Shown here piece by piece: positions 1-7,566 of a stretch of DNA of 27,518 bases. Each line of letters opens with the position of its first letter. Within the stretch, counting starts at the first letter, position 1. Position numbers and translations under genes: made by a program. The notes under the pieces were generated by a model. That model was not told the DNA's origin. It did not search any database and worked only from the letters and a program-made list of their open reading frames with translations. Source of the stretch: a virus; the IMG/VR virus record IMGVR_UViG_3300029908_000118, positions 1 to 27,518 of that record, one strand, 5' to 3'.

Positions 1-1
1 G

Positions 2-481
2 ATACTATTTCTCGCGCTGGCTAATCGCTGCCGTGGTGGATTGATTAACGTCCCTTCTGGGGAGTTGGGGCGGATGTTTTGGGCTATACCGTTTGCGGTT
101 ACGGTTTTTCTTGTTCGGTATAATCAGGATTTATGGGTAAATCTGTGTTATGGGGCTTCGTTGTTTGTCGGTGGGTTTACCGGTGCTTCCCTTGCGGCGT
201 GGGGTAAGTACGACACTAAGCCAAATAACTGGGATGCGCTGAAACTGACTTATCAGGGGCTGATTTTTGTTTTCCCGGTTTCGGTTATCTGTGCGGCTTT
301 TACTTTATATTTTCTTGCGGCTTCTGTTTTGCTTTCAGGGCTTGCAATCGCACCATGCTATGCTTTGGGATGGAAGATTCCTTCAAAGATTAAAGGTTTT
401 GAACAAGGAACACCGCTTGGCGAGGTATTATTCGGCGGCGCGATCGGGTTGGTTATTTGGGTTGAATTTATTTTTCGGTGA
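2..481 (+). CDS. Phage membrane protein, 5' end outside window
   Basis: The reading frame is open to the left edge, so this is the C-terminal part of a gene that starts outside the window. A TTG at 41 could serve as a start, but the residues encoded before it (LALANRCRGG) look like real coding sequence. The product has about four hydrophobic segments (roughly residues 10-25, 35-50, 72-100 and 125-140 counted from the TTG) and a short polar stretch AAWGKYDTKPNNWDALK between them, so an inner-membrane location is inferred. It lies just before the head genes, where portal-proximal accessory genes sit in related phages. No family function is recognised. Confidence 0.6.
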   Translation: MLFLALANRCRGGLINVPSGELGRMFWAIPFAVTVFLVRYNQDLWVNLCYGASLFVGGFTGASLAAWGKYDTKPNNWDALKLTYQGLIFVFPVSVICAAFTLYFLAASVLLSGLAIAPCYALGWKIPSKIKGFEQGTPLGEVLFGGAIGLVIWVEFIFR

Positions 482-504
482 TTTTGTGATATTTATTTAT
501 GACT

Positions 505-513
505 GTTGTCATG
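505..513 (+). promoter_or_regulatory. Recurrent intergenic motif GTTGTCATG, copy 1
   Basis: An exact GTTGTCATG lies in the 65-base gap between the membrane protein and the first small lysine-rich gene. The same 8-mer core GTTGTCAT is found in three other gaps of this window. The extended 11-mer CTGTTGTCATG here is identical to the reverse-strand copy at 7797-7807. The role is unknown; an operator or promoter element is inferred from position only. Confidence 0.3.
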
Positions 514-546
514 TTGGCAACTTAACCTATTTCCGAGGGACTCCCG

Positions 547-708
547 ATGGCCAAGAAAGAACACGAAAAGAAAGAGCATCACAAGAAAGAAGCTCACAAG
601 AAAGAAGAAAAGAAAATGAAAGCCGGCGGTCATGCTAAAAAAGAAAAAGAGCATGAAGTAAAAGCCAAAGGCGGCGTGCACATCCACATTCACCACAGCG
701 GTAAATAA
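547..708 (+). CDS. Small Lys/His-rich basic protein (53 aa)
   Basis: ATG at 547 follows a clear ribosome binding site, GAGGGA at 535-540. The 53-residue product is almost entirely Lys, Glu, His, Ala and Gly. It begins MAKKEHEKKEHHKKEAHKK, carries two K-x-G-G elements (KAGGH and AKGGV) and ends in a His-rich tail HIHIHHSGK. The composition suggests nucleic acid or metal binding, but no domain is recognised. The next gene begins two bases after the stop. The K-x-G-G elements recur in other proteins of this phage (710-826, 6115-6486, 13730-15622). Confidence 0.6.
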   Translation: MAKKEHEKKEHHKKEAHKKEEKKMKAGGHAKKEKEHEVKAKGGVHIHIHHSGK

Positions 709-709
709 G

Positions 710-826
710 ATGGCCGAAACACCTAAAAACACCAATGCGCACAAGCTTCGCGCTATGGGCAAAGGCAGCAAACCTTTCCAAGCCAAGGGCGGCAAGGCAC
801 CTGCTGAGAAAAAACCTAAGAAATGA
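710..826 (+). CDS. Small Lys-rich basic protein (38 aa)
   Basis: ATG at 710 lies one base after the stop of the preceding gene. The stop TGA at 824-826 overlaps the ATG of the next gene at 823, so the frame is locked into a coupled chain. The 38-residue product is basic, starts MAETPKNTNAHKLRAMGKGS and contains AKGGKAPAEKKPKK near the end. It matches no family I recognise. Tight coupling and shared composition with its upstream neighbour support it as a real gene despite its size. Confidence 0.55.
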   Translation: MAETPKNTNAHKLRAMGKGSKPFQAKGGKAPAEKKPKK

Positions 827-1026
827 ATCTTCAGGATTTTATTTTAGGTCTTGAAGATAAGATTGGTAATTTAAGACAAGACGTAATTGAAAAGATTTCC
901 GTGATTGCGAGCGAGGATGAACTCTTGAGCGTAGTGCGCAACGCGGGAATCTTGGAAGGCGTAACAACAACAAAGGAAGAACTGGCTAAGTTCTTACGCG
1001 GAGACGATGAGCAAGAAGAAAACTGA
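823..1026 (+). CDS. Hypothetical acidic protein (67 aa)
   Basis: The ATG overlaps the previous stop (ATGA), and the 3' end overlaps the following co-chaperonin gene by 20 bases. The product is short and helical in appearance (MNLQDFILGLEDKIGNLRQD...), with an acidic C-terminus DDEQEEN. No known domain is recognised. Position before the GroES-like and scaffold genes suggests a role in head morphogenesis, but this is inference from neighbours only. Confidence 0.65.
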   Translation: MNLQDFILGLEDKIGNLRQDVIEKISVIASEDELLSVVRNAGILEGVTTTKEELAKFLRGDDEQEEN

Positions 1027-1495
1027 TTACGGCCTGACGGATGCGTTTCCTGAAGTCGATTGCAATGAAACCCCTTTAGGTGATTGCATTATTGTCCAGC
1101 TAAAACTGGCCCCCAAGAAACTAGAGAGCGGTTTATACCTGGCGCAAGAAACCATTGATCAAGAGTCTTATGATAACACGGTCGGCAAGGTTATTCTGAT
1201 TGGCCCTGATGCGTTTAAGTATTTCAATAAGGAAGATGGCACGCTGAAGAAATGGCCGGGCGAGCGCTGGTATCAAGTCGGTGATTACGTCCGCATTCCG
1301 AAACACCCGCGCACTGGATTTTTCAAGAGGGTAACGCGCGAATACAAGGAAAGCCGGACTTTCAAGGATGATGACGGCTATGAGACGGTGGAAACCGTGA
1401 CTGAGAAGGATAACATCACTTTCTGCATTCTTCAGGAAGCCGAGATTCTTTCCAAGATTATTGATCCACTCAAAGAACTAACGATTAACAAATAG
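1007..1495 (+). CDS. GroES-like co-chaperonin (phage Cpn10 family)
   Basis: Residues about 23-70 follow the GroES pattern. PLGDCIIVQL matches the N-terminal beta strand, SGLYL at residues 41-45 occupies the place of the mobile loop with its hydrophobic tripeptide (IVL in GroES, LYL here), and NTVGKVILIGPDAF matches the GKVVAVGPG strand. WYQVGDYVRIPKH corresponds to the GDxV strand. At 162 residues it is longer than bacterial GroES (about 97), with an extended charged C-terminal half. Phage co-chaperonins such as T4 Gp31 act with host GroEL to fold the capsid protein. The location directly before scaffold and capsid genes fits that role. Cytoplasmic, not structural. The start is preceded by GGAG. 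Confidence 0.75.
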   Translation: MSKKKTDYGLTDAFPEVDCNETPLGDCIIVQLKLAPKKLESGLYLAQETIDQESYDNTVGKVILIGPDAFKYFNKEDGTLKKWPGERWYQVGDYVRIPKHPRTGFFKRVTREYKESRTFKDDDGYETVETVTEKDNITFCILQEAEILSKIIDPLKELTINK

Positions 1496-1502
1496 GCGAA
1501 CC

Positions 1503-2456
1503 ATGGCTGAAGCTGAACCAGAAGACGATGATTTTGACGTTACCGTGGTTGAAGAACCTGGTGAAAACGTAACAACGGCGGAAGAACCACCCGAACCAGC
1601 CGAGCCGAAAGAAGGCGAAAATTACACGGTTGATGATTTAAGCGGCGAGAGCGGCGAGAAGATTGAAAAGCGCCGTTTGAGCAGTAAGGAAAAGCGCGAG
1701 CGCCAACGTGAACAGCGGAATCGTCTTGAGGCCAAGGTTAAGGCACTCACGGCGCAGACTGTTGAGATGCAGCGGAAACTTCAGGCGACTGAGAATAACC
1801 AATACGGCCTGCGACTTGATGGGATTAAATGGAAGAAAGAGGAACTACAAAATGTCTATAATAATACGCTTAGACAACTTGAAGAATTTGAAGCCAAGGG
1901 GAATTTGAGAGGCACGCGGGAAGCAGTTGAATTAAAAATTAAACTTGAAAATGAATACCGCGCTCTTGAGGAACGCGAGCAGCAGATAGCGCAGGTTGCC
2001 AGCCGTCCTTCACCGATTGATAACACCACGGCGAATTATTTTAAAGGTTGGATTGATCGCAATAAAGCTTGGTACAAGGCGGATTTGAGCAATCGGGATT
2101 CACGGATTGCTAATGAGCTATCCCAAGATATTCTTGGTGAAGGCTTTGTCACCTCGCAGCCTGAATTTTGGGAAGAACTGGATCGTCGGTGTGCGGATTA
2201 TATTCCCACTAAGCGGTTGGCTAAGAAACCAGCGAAAAATGAACCTGAATACGATGATGATGATGAGCCGCCCCCGCAGACTGTAAGCGGACGCGGTAGC
2301 GGTGCGCGCAGTGAAGGCAGCCGTCAGGAAGTTAAGATTCCTTCGTGGACGGTGCAGCAATGGAAGAACGCGGGTATTTGGGATGATCCCAAGGCACGCA
2401 ATAAGGCAATCAAGGAATATCAAGCGGTTATGGAGAAGGAGAAACGCAATGGATGA
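1503..2456 (+). CDS. Scaffold-like head assembly protein
   Basis: The 317-residue product has a strongly acidic N-terminus (residues 1-50, many Glu/Asp/Pro) and a long charged alpha-helical coiled coil from about 55 to 165 (SSKEKRERQREQRNRLEAK, then Leu/Glu/Lys heptad-like sequence). A central region follows (YFKGWIDRNKAWYKADLSN), then an acidic linker YDDDDEPPPQ and a helical basic C-terminus. This composition and its position two genes upstream of the major capsid protein are typical of podovirus scaffold proteins, whose basic C-terminal helix binds the capsid shell. No enzymatic domain is seen. The next gene overlaps its end by 8 bases. Confidence 0.7.
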   Translation: MAEAEPEDDDFDVTVVEEPGENVTTAEEPPEPAEPKEGENYTVDDLSGESGEKIEKRRLSSKEKRERQREQRNRLEAKVKALTAQTVEMQRKLQATENNQYGLRLDGIKWKKEELQNVYNNTLRQLEEFEAKGNLRGTREAVELKIKLENEYRALEEREQQIAQVASRPSPIDNTTANYFKGWIDRNKAWYKADLSNRDSRIANELSQDILGEGFVTSQPEFWEELDRRCADYIPTKRLAKKPAKNEPEYDDDDEPPPQTVSGRGSGARSEGSRQEVKIPSWTVQQWKNAGIWDDPKARNKAIKEYQAVMEKEKRNG

Positions 2457-3063
2457 GAGATTTAAGCGGCCACCTGGTCGTCCCAGAAAAATTATTGATG
2501 AGGTTAAAGATGCCCCTAGCGCCCAACATGAATCTGTTATAGATTCATTGTCAGATGCGCAGCCGCTACGACCTAGGCAGCGCCGAACCAAAAGGTTCCA
2601 GGACGCTGAATTGCTTCCCGCTCCACCGAAGCTATCGGGATATCACAGTACTTGGATTGGCGGCGAACCCCTTAATGAGGGCAGTATCCGAAACAACTTT
2701 CTAAGAAACGGATACACCCCGATCAGTTACAGTGAAGCAGCCAAAGGAGACCCAGAGAATTGGCCTCTAAGTGTTATTCCGGTTGGAATGGATGAAAACT
2801 CCAATGTAACCATCAATGAGAAGAAGGCTTACAAGGTTCCGCTAGAAGATTACTTAGAATACATGGCCGATGTTGGACACGATCAACCGCTCGAATACGA
2901 GAATGACGCGGCCACCAAATTCAAACGGGAAGCTCCCACGCATAGGGGAAACAGTTTAATCAGCGAAGATGGGGATGGATTTTCGTTTGGTCACCAGACC
3001 GGACAAAAGAGTAAACAGCCTAATTTTCGAGGCGCAGTGAATACGGGTGTAATCCGGCGCTGA
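2449..3063 (+). CDS. Head-module protein with AT-hook-like N-terminus
   Basis: The start at 2449 is chosen because GGAGAAGGAG lies just upstream and the start overlaps the scaffold stop. A longer in-frame extension to 2302 would lie inside the scaffold gene. The 204-residue product begins MDERFKRPPGRPRKI, and PGRPRK fits the AT-hook core that binds the minor groove. A second basic patch, RPRQRRTKR, follows. The middle, YHSTWIGGEPLNEGSIRNNF and then RNGYTPIS, resembles a family of phage proteins encoded between scaffold and capsid with a 'YHxxWxxxxPxxIxxxxxxGY' pattern. Its role is unknown; DNA or head association is inferred. Confidence 0.65.
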   Translation: MDERFKRPPGRPRKIIDEVKDAPSAQHESVIDSLSDAQPLRPRQRRTKRFQDAELLPAPPKLSGYHSTWIGGEPLNEGSIRNNFLRNGYTPISYSEAAKGDPENWPLSVIPVGMDENSNVTINEKKAYKVPLEDYLEYMADVGHDQPLEYENDAATKFKREAPTHRGNSLISEDGDGFSFGHQTGQKSKQPNFRGAVNTGVIRR

Positions 3064-3091
3064 GCTTCGATACAACAGTAAGGAGTATTGA

Positions 3092-3685
3092 ATGTCAGCA
3101 ATTTCAGCGCCACTTGGCCTAGTAGCAGTCCGCAACGGAATGATGGGTGCGGCGCCTAGCACGATTGAACTTACCAATGGTATTCAATCTGGTTATGCGA
3201 GCAACCTTTTCATTGGTGCGCCTGTAGCACTTTCTGGCGGTTACTTGGTAGCCGCAACCACTGCCGAAGATATCTGGGGTGTATTTGCTGGCTGTTCTTA
3301 TTACCCTTCAGGGAATATTATCGCTAACGTGGGTTACTGGCCCGCTAATACGACTGTTAATACGCAGGTGCCAATTCAGGCTTATGTATGGCAAGACCCT
3401 ACGACTATCTACCGTATTCAAGCGGCTGGCTCGATTGCACAGACTGCTATTGGCGCATCTTACGACTTTGCTACTGGCACGCTGACTAGCGGTGATAGCT
3501 TGAGTGGAAACTCATACACGTCGATGAGTACCACGGCTGCAGCTAACCCTGGCCTGACTGGTCAGCTTCAAGTGCTGAATCTTTGGGACGATCCAAGCAA
3601 TGCTTGGGGCGATGCCTACACCTGGGTTGAGGTTAAGATCGCACGTCTGCAAACGGTTGCAGATAAATCACCTGGCACCACATAG
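3092..3685 (+). CDS. Head-associated virion structural protein
   Basis: A good ribosome binding site (AAGGAG) precedes the ATG. The 197-residue protein starts MSAISAPLGLVAVRNGMMG, continues with IQSGYASNLFIGAPVALSG and then EDIWGVFAGCSYYPSGN and YWPAN. This matches a common phage family with the pattern 'PFGLRPVR...GYAxxIFxGDPV...GVFAGCxY...YWPA', usually encoded beside the major capsid gene. It is Gly/Ala/Thr rich with beta-strand character and no signal peptide. A decoration or cement role is inferred from neighbourhood, not shown by sequence. Confidence 0.65.
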   Translation: MSAISAPLGLVAVRNGMMGAAPSTIELTNGIQSGYASNLFIGAPVALSGGYLVAATTAEDIWGVFAGCSYYPSGNIIANVGYWPANTTVNTQVPIQAYVWQDPTTIYRIQAAGSIAQTAIGASYDFATGTLTSGDSLSGNSYTSMSTTAAANPGLTGQLQVLNLWDDPSNAWGDAYTWVEVKIARLQTVADKSPGTT

Positions 3686-3696
3686 GAGAATAGAAA

Positions 3697-4596
3697 ATGG
3701 CTGCACCGATTACCTCGGCCCGCTTTAAGGCGACTGTATCACCAATTCTGGGGAAAGCATTTGATGGTCTCTATGATGAGAACAAAGAATGGGAACTGGT
3801 CTTTAAGAAAATTAAGGGCCTTCCACGCAACCAGCACGTTGAGCCATTTTACTATGGTTTTGGGGCCGCGCCGGATGTCGGTGATGGCGACCCTGTAACT
3901 TATGACTTCGCGGGTGAGCAATACACGTCTATCTACGTTTATCGTCAGGTAGGATTGGCATTTGCTCTAACGAAAGTCTTGGTTGATGACGGCGATCATG
4001 AAAGTCTTGGCCCAATTCTTGCGAAACACCTTGGGAAATCCTTGCGTGAAACGGAAGAAATCAAGTGCGCTAACGTCCTTTCTCGCGCCTTCAACTCGGC
4101 TTATCCTGGCCCGGATGGAGTCTCACTGGCTAATGCAGCCCACCCTGGTGTCGGTTCGACTTATTCAAACCTGGTCACGGGAACGCTGTCTCAAACCACG
4201 CTGGAAACCTTATTGCAGAACATTCGTGCAGCGACTGACCCTCGCGGTAAGAAAATTGGCTTGCGCGGTAAGAAATTGTTTGTGCCGCCTGCGCTTGAGA
4301 TGACTGGGAAAGTATTGCTGAAATCAGCATTGCGGACTGGTACTGCTAATAACGACATCAACCCCGTGCTTGGCTCGTTGGATGATGTTCCTGCGGTGCT
4401 GTCACGATTGACGAGCAACACGCTTTGGGGCGTTACGACGGATGCGATGCAAGGCTTGCAGTATGTTGAGCGGACGGCATTGGAAAAAACCATGGAAGGT
4501 GACTTTGAAACCAACTCCATGCGTTATAAATCCATGGAACGGTACCAAGTTGGCTGGACAGATCCTCGCGGTGTGTTTTTGGCATCGGGCCAATAA
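3697..4596 (+). CDS. Major capsid protein, HK97 fold, Mu gpT-like type
   Basis: The 299-residue sequence has the hallmarks of a widespread HK97-fold capsid family. YDFAGEQYTSIYVYRQVGLAF and the E-loop region come early. ANAAHPGVGSTYSNLVTG matches the 'FSxxHPxGGxxSNL' segment, and LSQTTLETLLQNIRAATDPRG and KKLFVPPALEMTGKVLLKS fit the P domain. GTANNDINPV and the C-terminal GDFETNSMRYKSMERYQVGW complete the pattern. It forms the capsid shell, assembled on the scaffold and probably folded with the GroES-like protein upstream. No protease cleavage site or fused scaffold domain is evident. The ribosome binding site AGGAGAA precedes the ATG. Confidence in the function is high. Confidence 0.9.
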   Translation: MAAPITSARFKATVSPILGKAFDGLYDENKEWELVFKKIKGLPRNQHVEPFYYGFGAAPDVGDGDPVTYDFAGEQYTSIYVYRQVGLAFALTKVLVDDGDHESLGPILAKHLGKSLRETEEIKCANVLSRAFNSAYPGPDGVSLANAAHPGVGSTYSNLVTGTLSQTTLETLLQNIRAATDPRGKKIGLRGKKLFVPPALEMTGKVLLKSALRTGTANNDINPVLGSLDDVPAVLSRLTSNTLWGVTTDAMQGLQYVERTALEKTMEGDFETNSMRYKSMERYQVGWTDPRGVFLASGQ

Positions 4597-4609
4597 GTAG
4601 GAGCATAGC

Positions 4610-5398
4610 ATGACGCAGTTTTCTGACGGAATTAGGATTGGCACAGCTGGAACACAGCAAGGTACGGGTACGATCCGCAATTCGCCGCATAAGCTGACGA
4701 ATATCGGAAGCACGTCCAGCCCGATTTATGTCAATGCAGGTGGCTATACTGGTATTGAAAATGGTGTCCCATTGCTTGCCGATGGTGCTTTGGTTGTCGC
4801 GCCTGTTACCAGTTACACGAATAATCTCGCAGCGGCGCAAACTGTTTCTGCTGGCGGATTTTTCACCTTGCAAGCAACCACGGGTATTACGTCAGCCACG
4901 GTTAATGGTGTGCCTGTATTTGCTTTGGATACGCCTCGTACGGTTCAGTTTACGGGTGCATCTACGGCCACGACTTCATCTGTTGCTACCGTTAAGGGCT
5001 ATGATGTTTACGGCGAGGCGATGTCGCAGACTGCTATCACGCCAGTAGGTACGGCAACCACGGCGACTTTGAAGGCGTTTGCTTATGTCAGTTCTATTGT
5101 TTCGGCATCTACCACGACTTCATCAGTTTCAGTTGGGGTTGGCAGCGCGTTTGGATTGCCTTTTGCGGCTTCTGATTTTGGTTTTGTGCGTGCGGCTTGG
5201 AATCAAATTTATCCTACTGTCAGCACTGGTTTCGTGCCTGCTGATTTGACAACTCCGGCCACGGCTGCAACTGGGGATGTTCGGGGTACTTATACGCCGC
5301 AGACAACCGCGCCTAATGGTGCAATTAACCTGGTAGTTGAGCAAGTTTTGAAAAGCAACGCCAGTGTTGATCTTGCTTATGGGGTTCAACAAGCCTAA
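4610..5398 (+). CDS. Virion structural protein, Ig-like beta-rich repeat type
   Basis: A strong ribosome binding site (TAGGAG) precedes the ATG. The 262-residue product is Thr/Ser/Ala/Val rich. It contains the pattern TPRTVQFTGASTATTSSVAT followed by VKGYDVYGEAMSQTAITP, then LKAFAYVSSIVSAST and SVGVGSAFGLPFAASDF. The end carries TPATAATGDVRGTYTP. This series recurs in many phage head-associated proteins encoded directly after the capsid gene. The Ig-like fold and surface decoration role are inferred. A partly similar pattern is present in the protein at 22637-23359. Confidence 0.6.
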   Translation: MTQFSDGIRIGTAGTQQGTGTIRNSPHKLTNIGSTSSPIYVNAGGYTGIENGVPLLADGALVVAPVTSYTNNLAAAQTVSAGGFFTLQATTGITSATVNGVPVFALDTPRTVQFTGASTATTSSVATVKGYDVYGEAMSQTAITPVGTATTATLKAFAYVSSIVSASTTTSSVSVGVGSAFGLPFAASDFGFVRAAWNQIYPTVSTGFVPADLTTPATAATGDVRGTYTPQTTAPNGAINLVVEQVLKSNASVDLAYGVQQA

Positions 5399-5407
5399 AA
5401 TCGGTTT

Positions 5408-6082
5408 GTGATTCCTGAGAATATCAAGACAGTCTGCATCGCCACGCCTTGCTACGGCAATAGCGTCACTTCACAATATCTGCATTCTTATGGCCTGACT
5501 GTTGAGGCTTTAACCCGTCGCGGGATTGAGGTTAATCTTATCACGATAGAGAATGATGCGCTGATTGAGCGCGCGCGCAACCAATGCGTTTATGAATTTA
5601 TCAAAATGGGCTGTGATTATCTGGTTTTTATTGATGCGGATATTGGCTGGCAGCCGATTGATTTTATAAAACTGCTGGCATCGGGCAAGGATTGCTGCGG
5701 CATGGCATATCCGGCCAAAACGGAAGAACGGAAGTTTGTTTGTAATATTATTAGCCAAGATACGTTTATTGTTTGCCGTGAAACCGGATTTATTCAGGCC
5801 GATCACTTGGGTACTGGAATGCTGATGCTTTCTAAAGATATGCTTTTGAAAATGCAGCAGGCGCATATTCAAGAAGGGAAATGGTACCGCGATTGGAAAA
5901 CCAATGATCCTGTGGCGCGGTTGTTTGAGGTTGCGACTGGCCCTGATAATACGCTCTGGTCAGAGGATTTTGTTTTCTGTCAAAAGTGGAAGAATATCGG
6001 CGGCCAGCTTTGGGTTTATAAAGATGCGTGGGTGAAGCACTACGGCGGGAAAGTTTGGTTAGATAGTCTTGGGAAAGTATGA
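5408..6082 (+). CDS. Glycosyltransferase, GT-A fold
   Basis: GTG at 5408 is the only start that keeps the N-terminal strand TVCIATPCYGNSV. The 224-residue protein shows a GT-A fold: the nucleotide-sugar strand, then NDALIERARNQCVYEF, then the metal-binding DxD motif in YLVFIDADIGW (DAD at residues 76-78). VCRETGFIQADHLGTGMLML and LWSEDFVFCQKW, with a late acidic pair, are typical of phage and cyanobacterial GTs of this type. It transfers a sugar from a nucleotide-sugar donor; the acceptor is unknown and may be a virion protein or host surface polymer. It sits between head and connector genes, so it is expressed late. The ribosome binding site is weak. Confidence 0.75.
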   Translation: MIPENIKTVCIATPCYGNSVTSQYLHSYGLTVEALTRRGIEVNLITIENDALIERARNQCVYEFIKMGCDYLVFIDADIGWQPIDFIKLLASGKDCCGMAYPAKTEERKFVCNIISQDTFIVCRETGFIQADHLGTGMLMLSKDMLLKMQQAHIQEGKWYRDWKTNDPVARLFEVATGPDNTLWSEDFVFCQKWKNIGGQLWVYKDAWVKHYGGKVWLDSLGKV

Positions 6083-6096
6083 TTTTATGCTAGAAT
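6069..6096 (+). promoter_or_regulatory. Candidate sigma70-type promoter with extended -10
   Basis: TTGGGA at 6069-6074 and TAGAAT at 6091-6096 are separated by 16 bases, with TG one base upstream of the -10 (TGcTAGAAT). It lies mostly in the 32-base gap before 6115, with the -35 inside the end of the glycosyltransferase gene. The block GATTTTATGCTA at 6081-6092 is 11/12 identical to 22594-22605, which lies before another gene cluster, raising confidence that both are functional. Confidence 0.45.
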
Positions 6097-6114
6097 AGCA
6101 GCCGCGAGGTAGTC

Positions 6115-6486
6115 ATGGCTAAATTAACCAGTAAAGAGCGCAAGAAATTGCCCGATTCTAAATTTGCTGGCCCTGGGCGCAGTTATCCAGTGCCGGATAA
6201 ATCCCATGCAGCCAATGCCAAGGCACGCGCATCACAAGCAGTCAACGAGGGAAATATGTCTAAATCCACCAAAGAAAAAATCGATGCGAAAGCTGATAAA
6301 GTACTGCATAAAAAAAGCGGCGGTAAAGTCGAAAAGGAAGTCAGCGCATTAAAGGGTGAGTTGCGTGCACATGAAGCGTTACCCGCACGGATTGCCCATA
6401 AAGGCTTGAAGTCCGGTGGCCATGTTGAGATGAACACTGGTAGTTCTAACGGCCACGTTTGCATGAAAAAGGGCGGAATGTGCTAA
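6115..6486 (+). CDS. Basic phage protein with LPDSKFAGPGRSYP motif
   Basis: GAGG precedes the ATG at 6115. The 123-residue protein starts MAKLTSKERKKLPDSKFAGP and continues RSYPVPDKSHAANAKARASQ. That is a signature of small proteins in many phages and prophages, where the pattern 'LPxSxFAxPxRxYPxxDxxHAxNAxxRxxQ' is common. The C-terminal part is Lys/Gly rich, with KKSGGKVEK, LKSGGHVEM and a terminal MKKGGMC holding the K-x-G-G motif shared with other proteins here. The role is unknown; a virion or DNA-associated function is inferred from basic charge and location. The next gene starts directly after the stop. Confidence 0.6.
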   Translation: MAKLTSKERKKLPDSKFAGPGRSYPVPDKSHAANAKARASQAVNEGNMSKSTKEKIDAKADKVLHKKSGGKVEKEVSALKGELRAHEALPARIAHKGLKSGGHVEMNTGSSNGHVCMKKGGMC

Positions 6487-7566
6487 ATGGCAACTTCAGG
6501 TACAGTCGGGCAAACCGTTGTTACCACGGCGCGGTTAATTGAATCCGCGTTAAGGAAAGCTGGCGTTGCATCTACCAATCAAACTCCTGATATATTTCGC
6601 GCAGCTTTCGATTGCCTTTATGATTTCTGCATTACACTATCTAACGGCGGAGTAAATCTTTGGTGTATTGAACGGATTACGCAAGGCACCAGAAACGCGC
6701 AATATCAGTACACGCTACCTGATGGCACGCTTGATGTCATGCAAGGGATTTACCGCCAAAGCACGTTGGCTGCGAATGGCACGCCTATCAGCAGCGACGG
6801 AAATAATGCGGCCAATGCCTTCGATCAGAATCTAAGCACCTATTTCGTGCAATCGGCTGCGAATGGTTACATTGAGTATAATTTTGGCAGCGGAAACACG
6901 CCAATAGTGGATAATGTGGCGATCAATTCCTACGGCGCGAATACCTATAGCCTGATTTACGAATACAGCTATGATGGCGTGAATTGGGCTACGCTATTTC
7001 AGCCGCCTTCTGCCGTGGCTTATACGGATTACCAATGGCAGTATTATGATATTCCGCTTACGGTTCAAGCGCAGTATTACCGCGTCCGTGAGACATCAGG
7101 AGCGACGCTTTCCGTGCGGCAGGTTTGCTTTAATGTCACGTTCTTTGAGTATATCCTTGGCCGCTATAATTTTGATGATTACACGTCGTTAGCGCAGAAA
7201 TACCAAAGTGAGCGACAAGTGACGAATTTCTGGCTTGATCGGCAGCGCGGGAATAATTCTAATCCGATTGCGTGGATTTGGCCTGTTTCGAATTATGATT
7301 TTGACCAATTAGTATTTTGGCGGCAGCGGCAGATTCAAGATGTCGGCACCCTTAGCCAAGAGATTGAGGTTCCGGTGCGCTGGATTGCGGCTTTACGTTC
7401 AGGATTGGCAGAAAGGCTGTTTCTTGAAGTTCCTGGGGTTGATATGGAGCGCTATCCGATTGTTAAAGCCCAAGCCGATAAGGATTATGCGTTAGCTGAC
7501 ATGGAAGAAATTGATGATGCGCACGGCAGCTATATTCCCGACACGTCAGTTTATACGGCGGTATGA
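6487..7566 (+). CDS. P22 gp4-like tail adaptor with inserted discoidin-like domain
   Basis: Residues 1-90 (ARLIESALRKAGVASTNQTP, then GTLDVMQGIYRQ) and 219-359 (GRYNFDDYTSLAQKY, FWLDRQRG, WIWPVSNYDFDQL, then EVPVRWIAALRSGLAERLF and EVPGVDMERYPI) match phage neck/tail accessory proteins that sit under the portal, of P22 gp4 type. Between them, roughly residues 100-215, lies an extra beta-rich stretch: NAANAFDQNLSTYFVQS, GYIEYNFGSG, VAINSYG, EYSYDGVNWATLFQ and QYYRVRETSGA. This is the pattern of F5/8 type C (discoidin) carbohydrate-binding domains. The core would join portal to tail; the insert would project and might bind glycans. The fusion is unusual for an adaptor. Confidence 0.65.
   Translation: MATSGTVGQTVVTTARLIESALRKAGVASTNQTPDIFRAAFDCLYDFCITLSNGGVNLWCIERITQGTRNAQYQYTLPDGTLDVMQGIYRQSTLAANGTPISSDGNNAANAFDQNLSTYFVQSAANGYIEYNFGSGNTPIVDNVAINSYGANTYSLIYEYSYDGVNWATLFQPPSAVAYTDYQWQYYDIPLTVQAQYYRVRETSGATLSVRQVCFNVTFFEYILGRYNFDDYTSLAQKYQSERQVTNFWLDRQRGNNSNPIAWIWPVSNYDFDQLVFWRQRQIQDVGTLSQEIEVPVRWIAALRSGLAERLFLEVPGVDMERYPIVKAQADKDYALADMEEIDDAHGSYIPDTSVYTAV

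Noticed and set aside
493-795. Leftward 100-codon frame rich in Phe and Leu
   Set aside because: It is the complement of the two Lys-rich small genes; AAG/AAA codons read as CTT/TTT on the other strand, which explains the hydrophobic composition.
2302-2448. N-terminal extension of the AT-hook protein gene into the scaffold gene
   Set aside because: A good ribosome binding site and an ATG at 2449 give a shorter, consistent product; the extension is a shadow of the scaffold frame.
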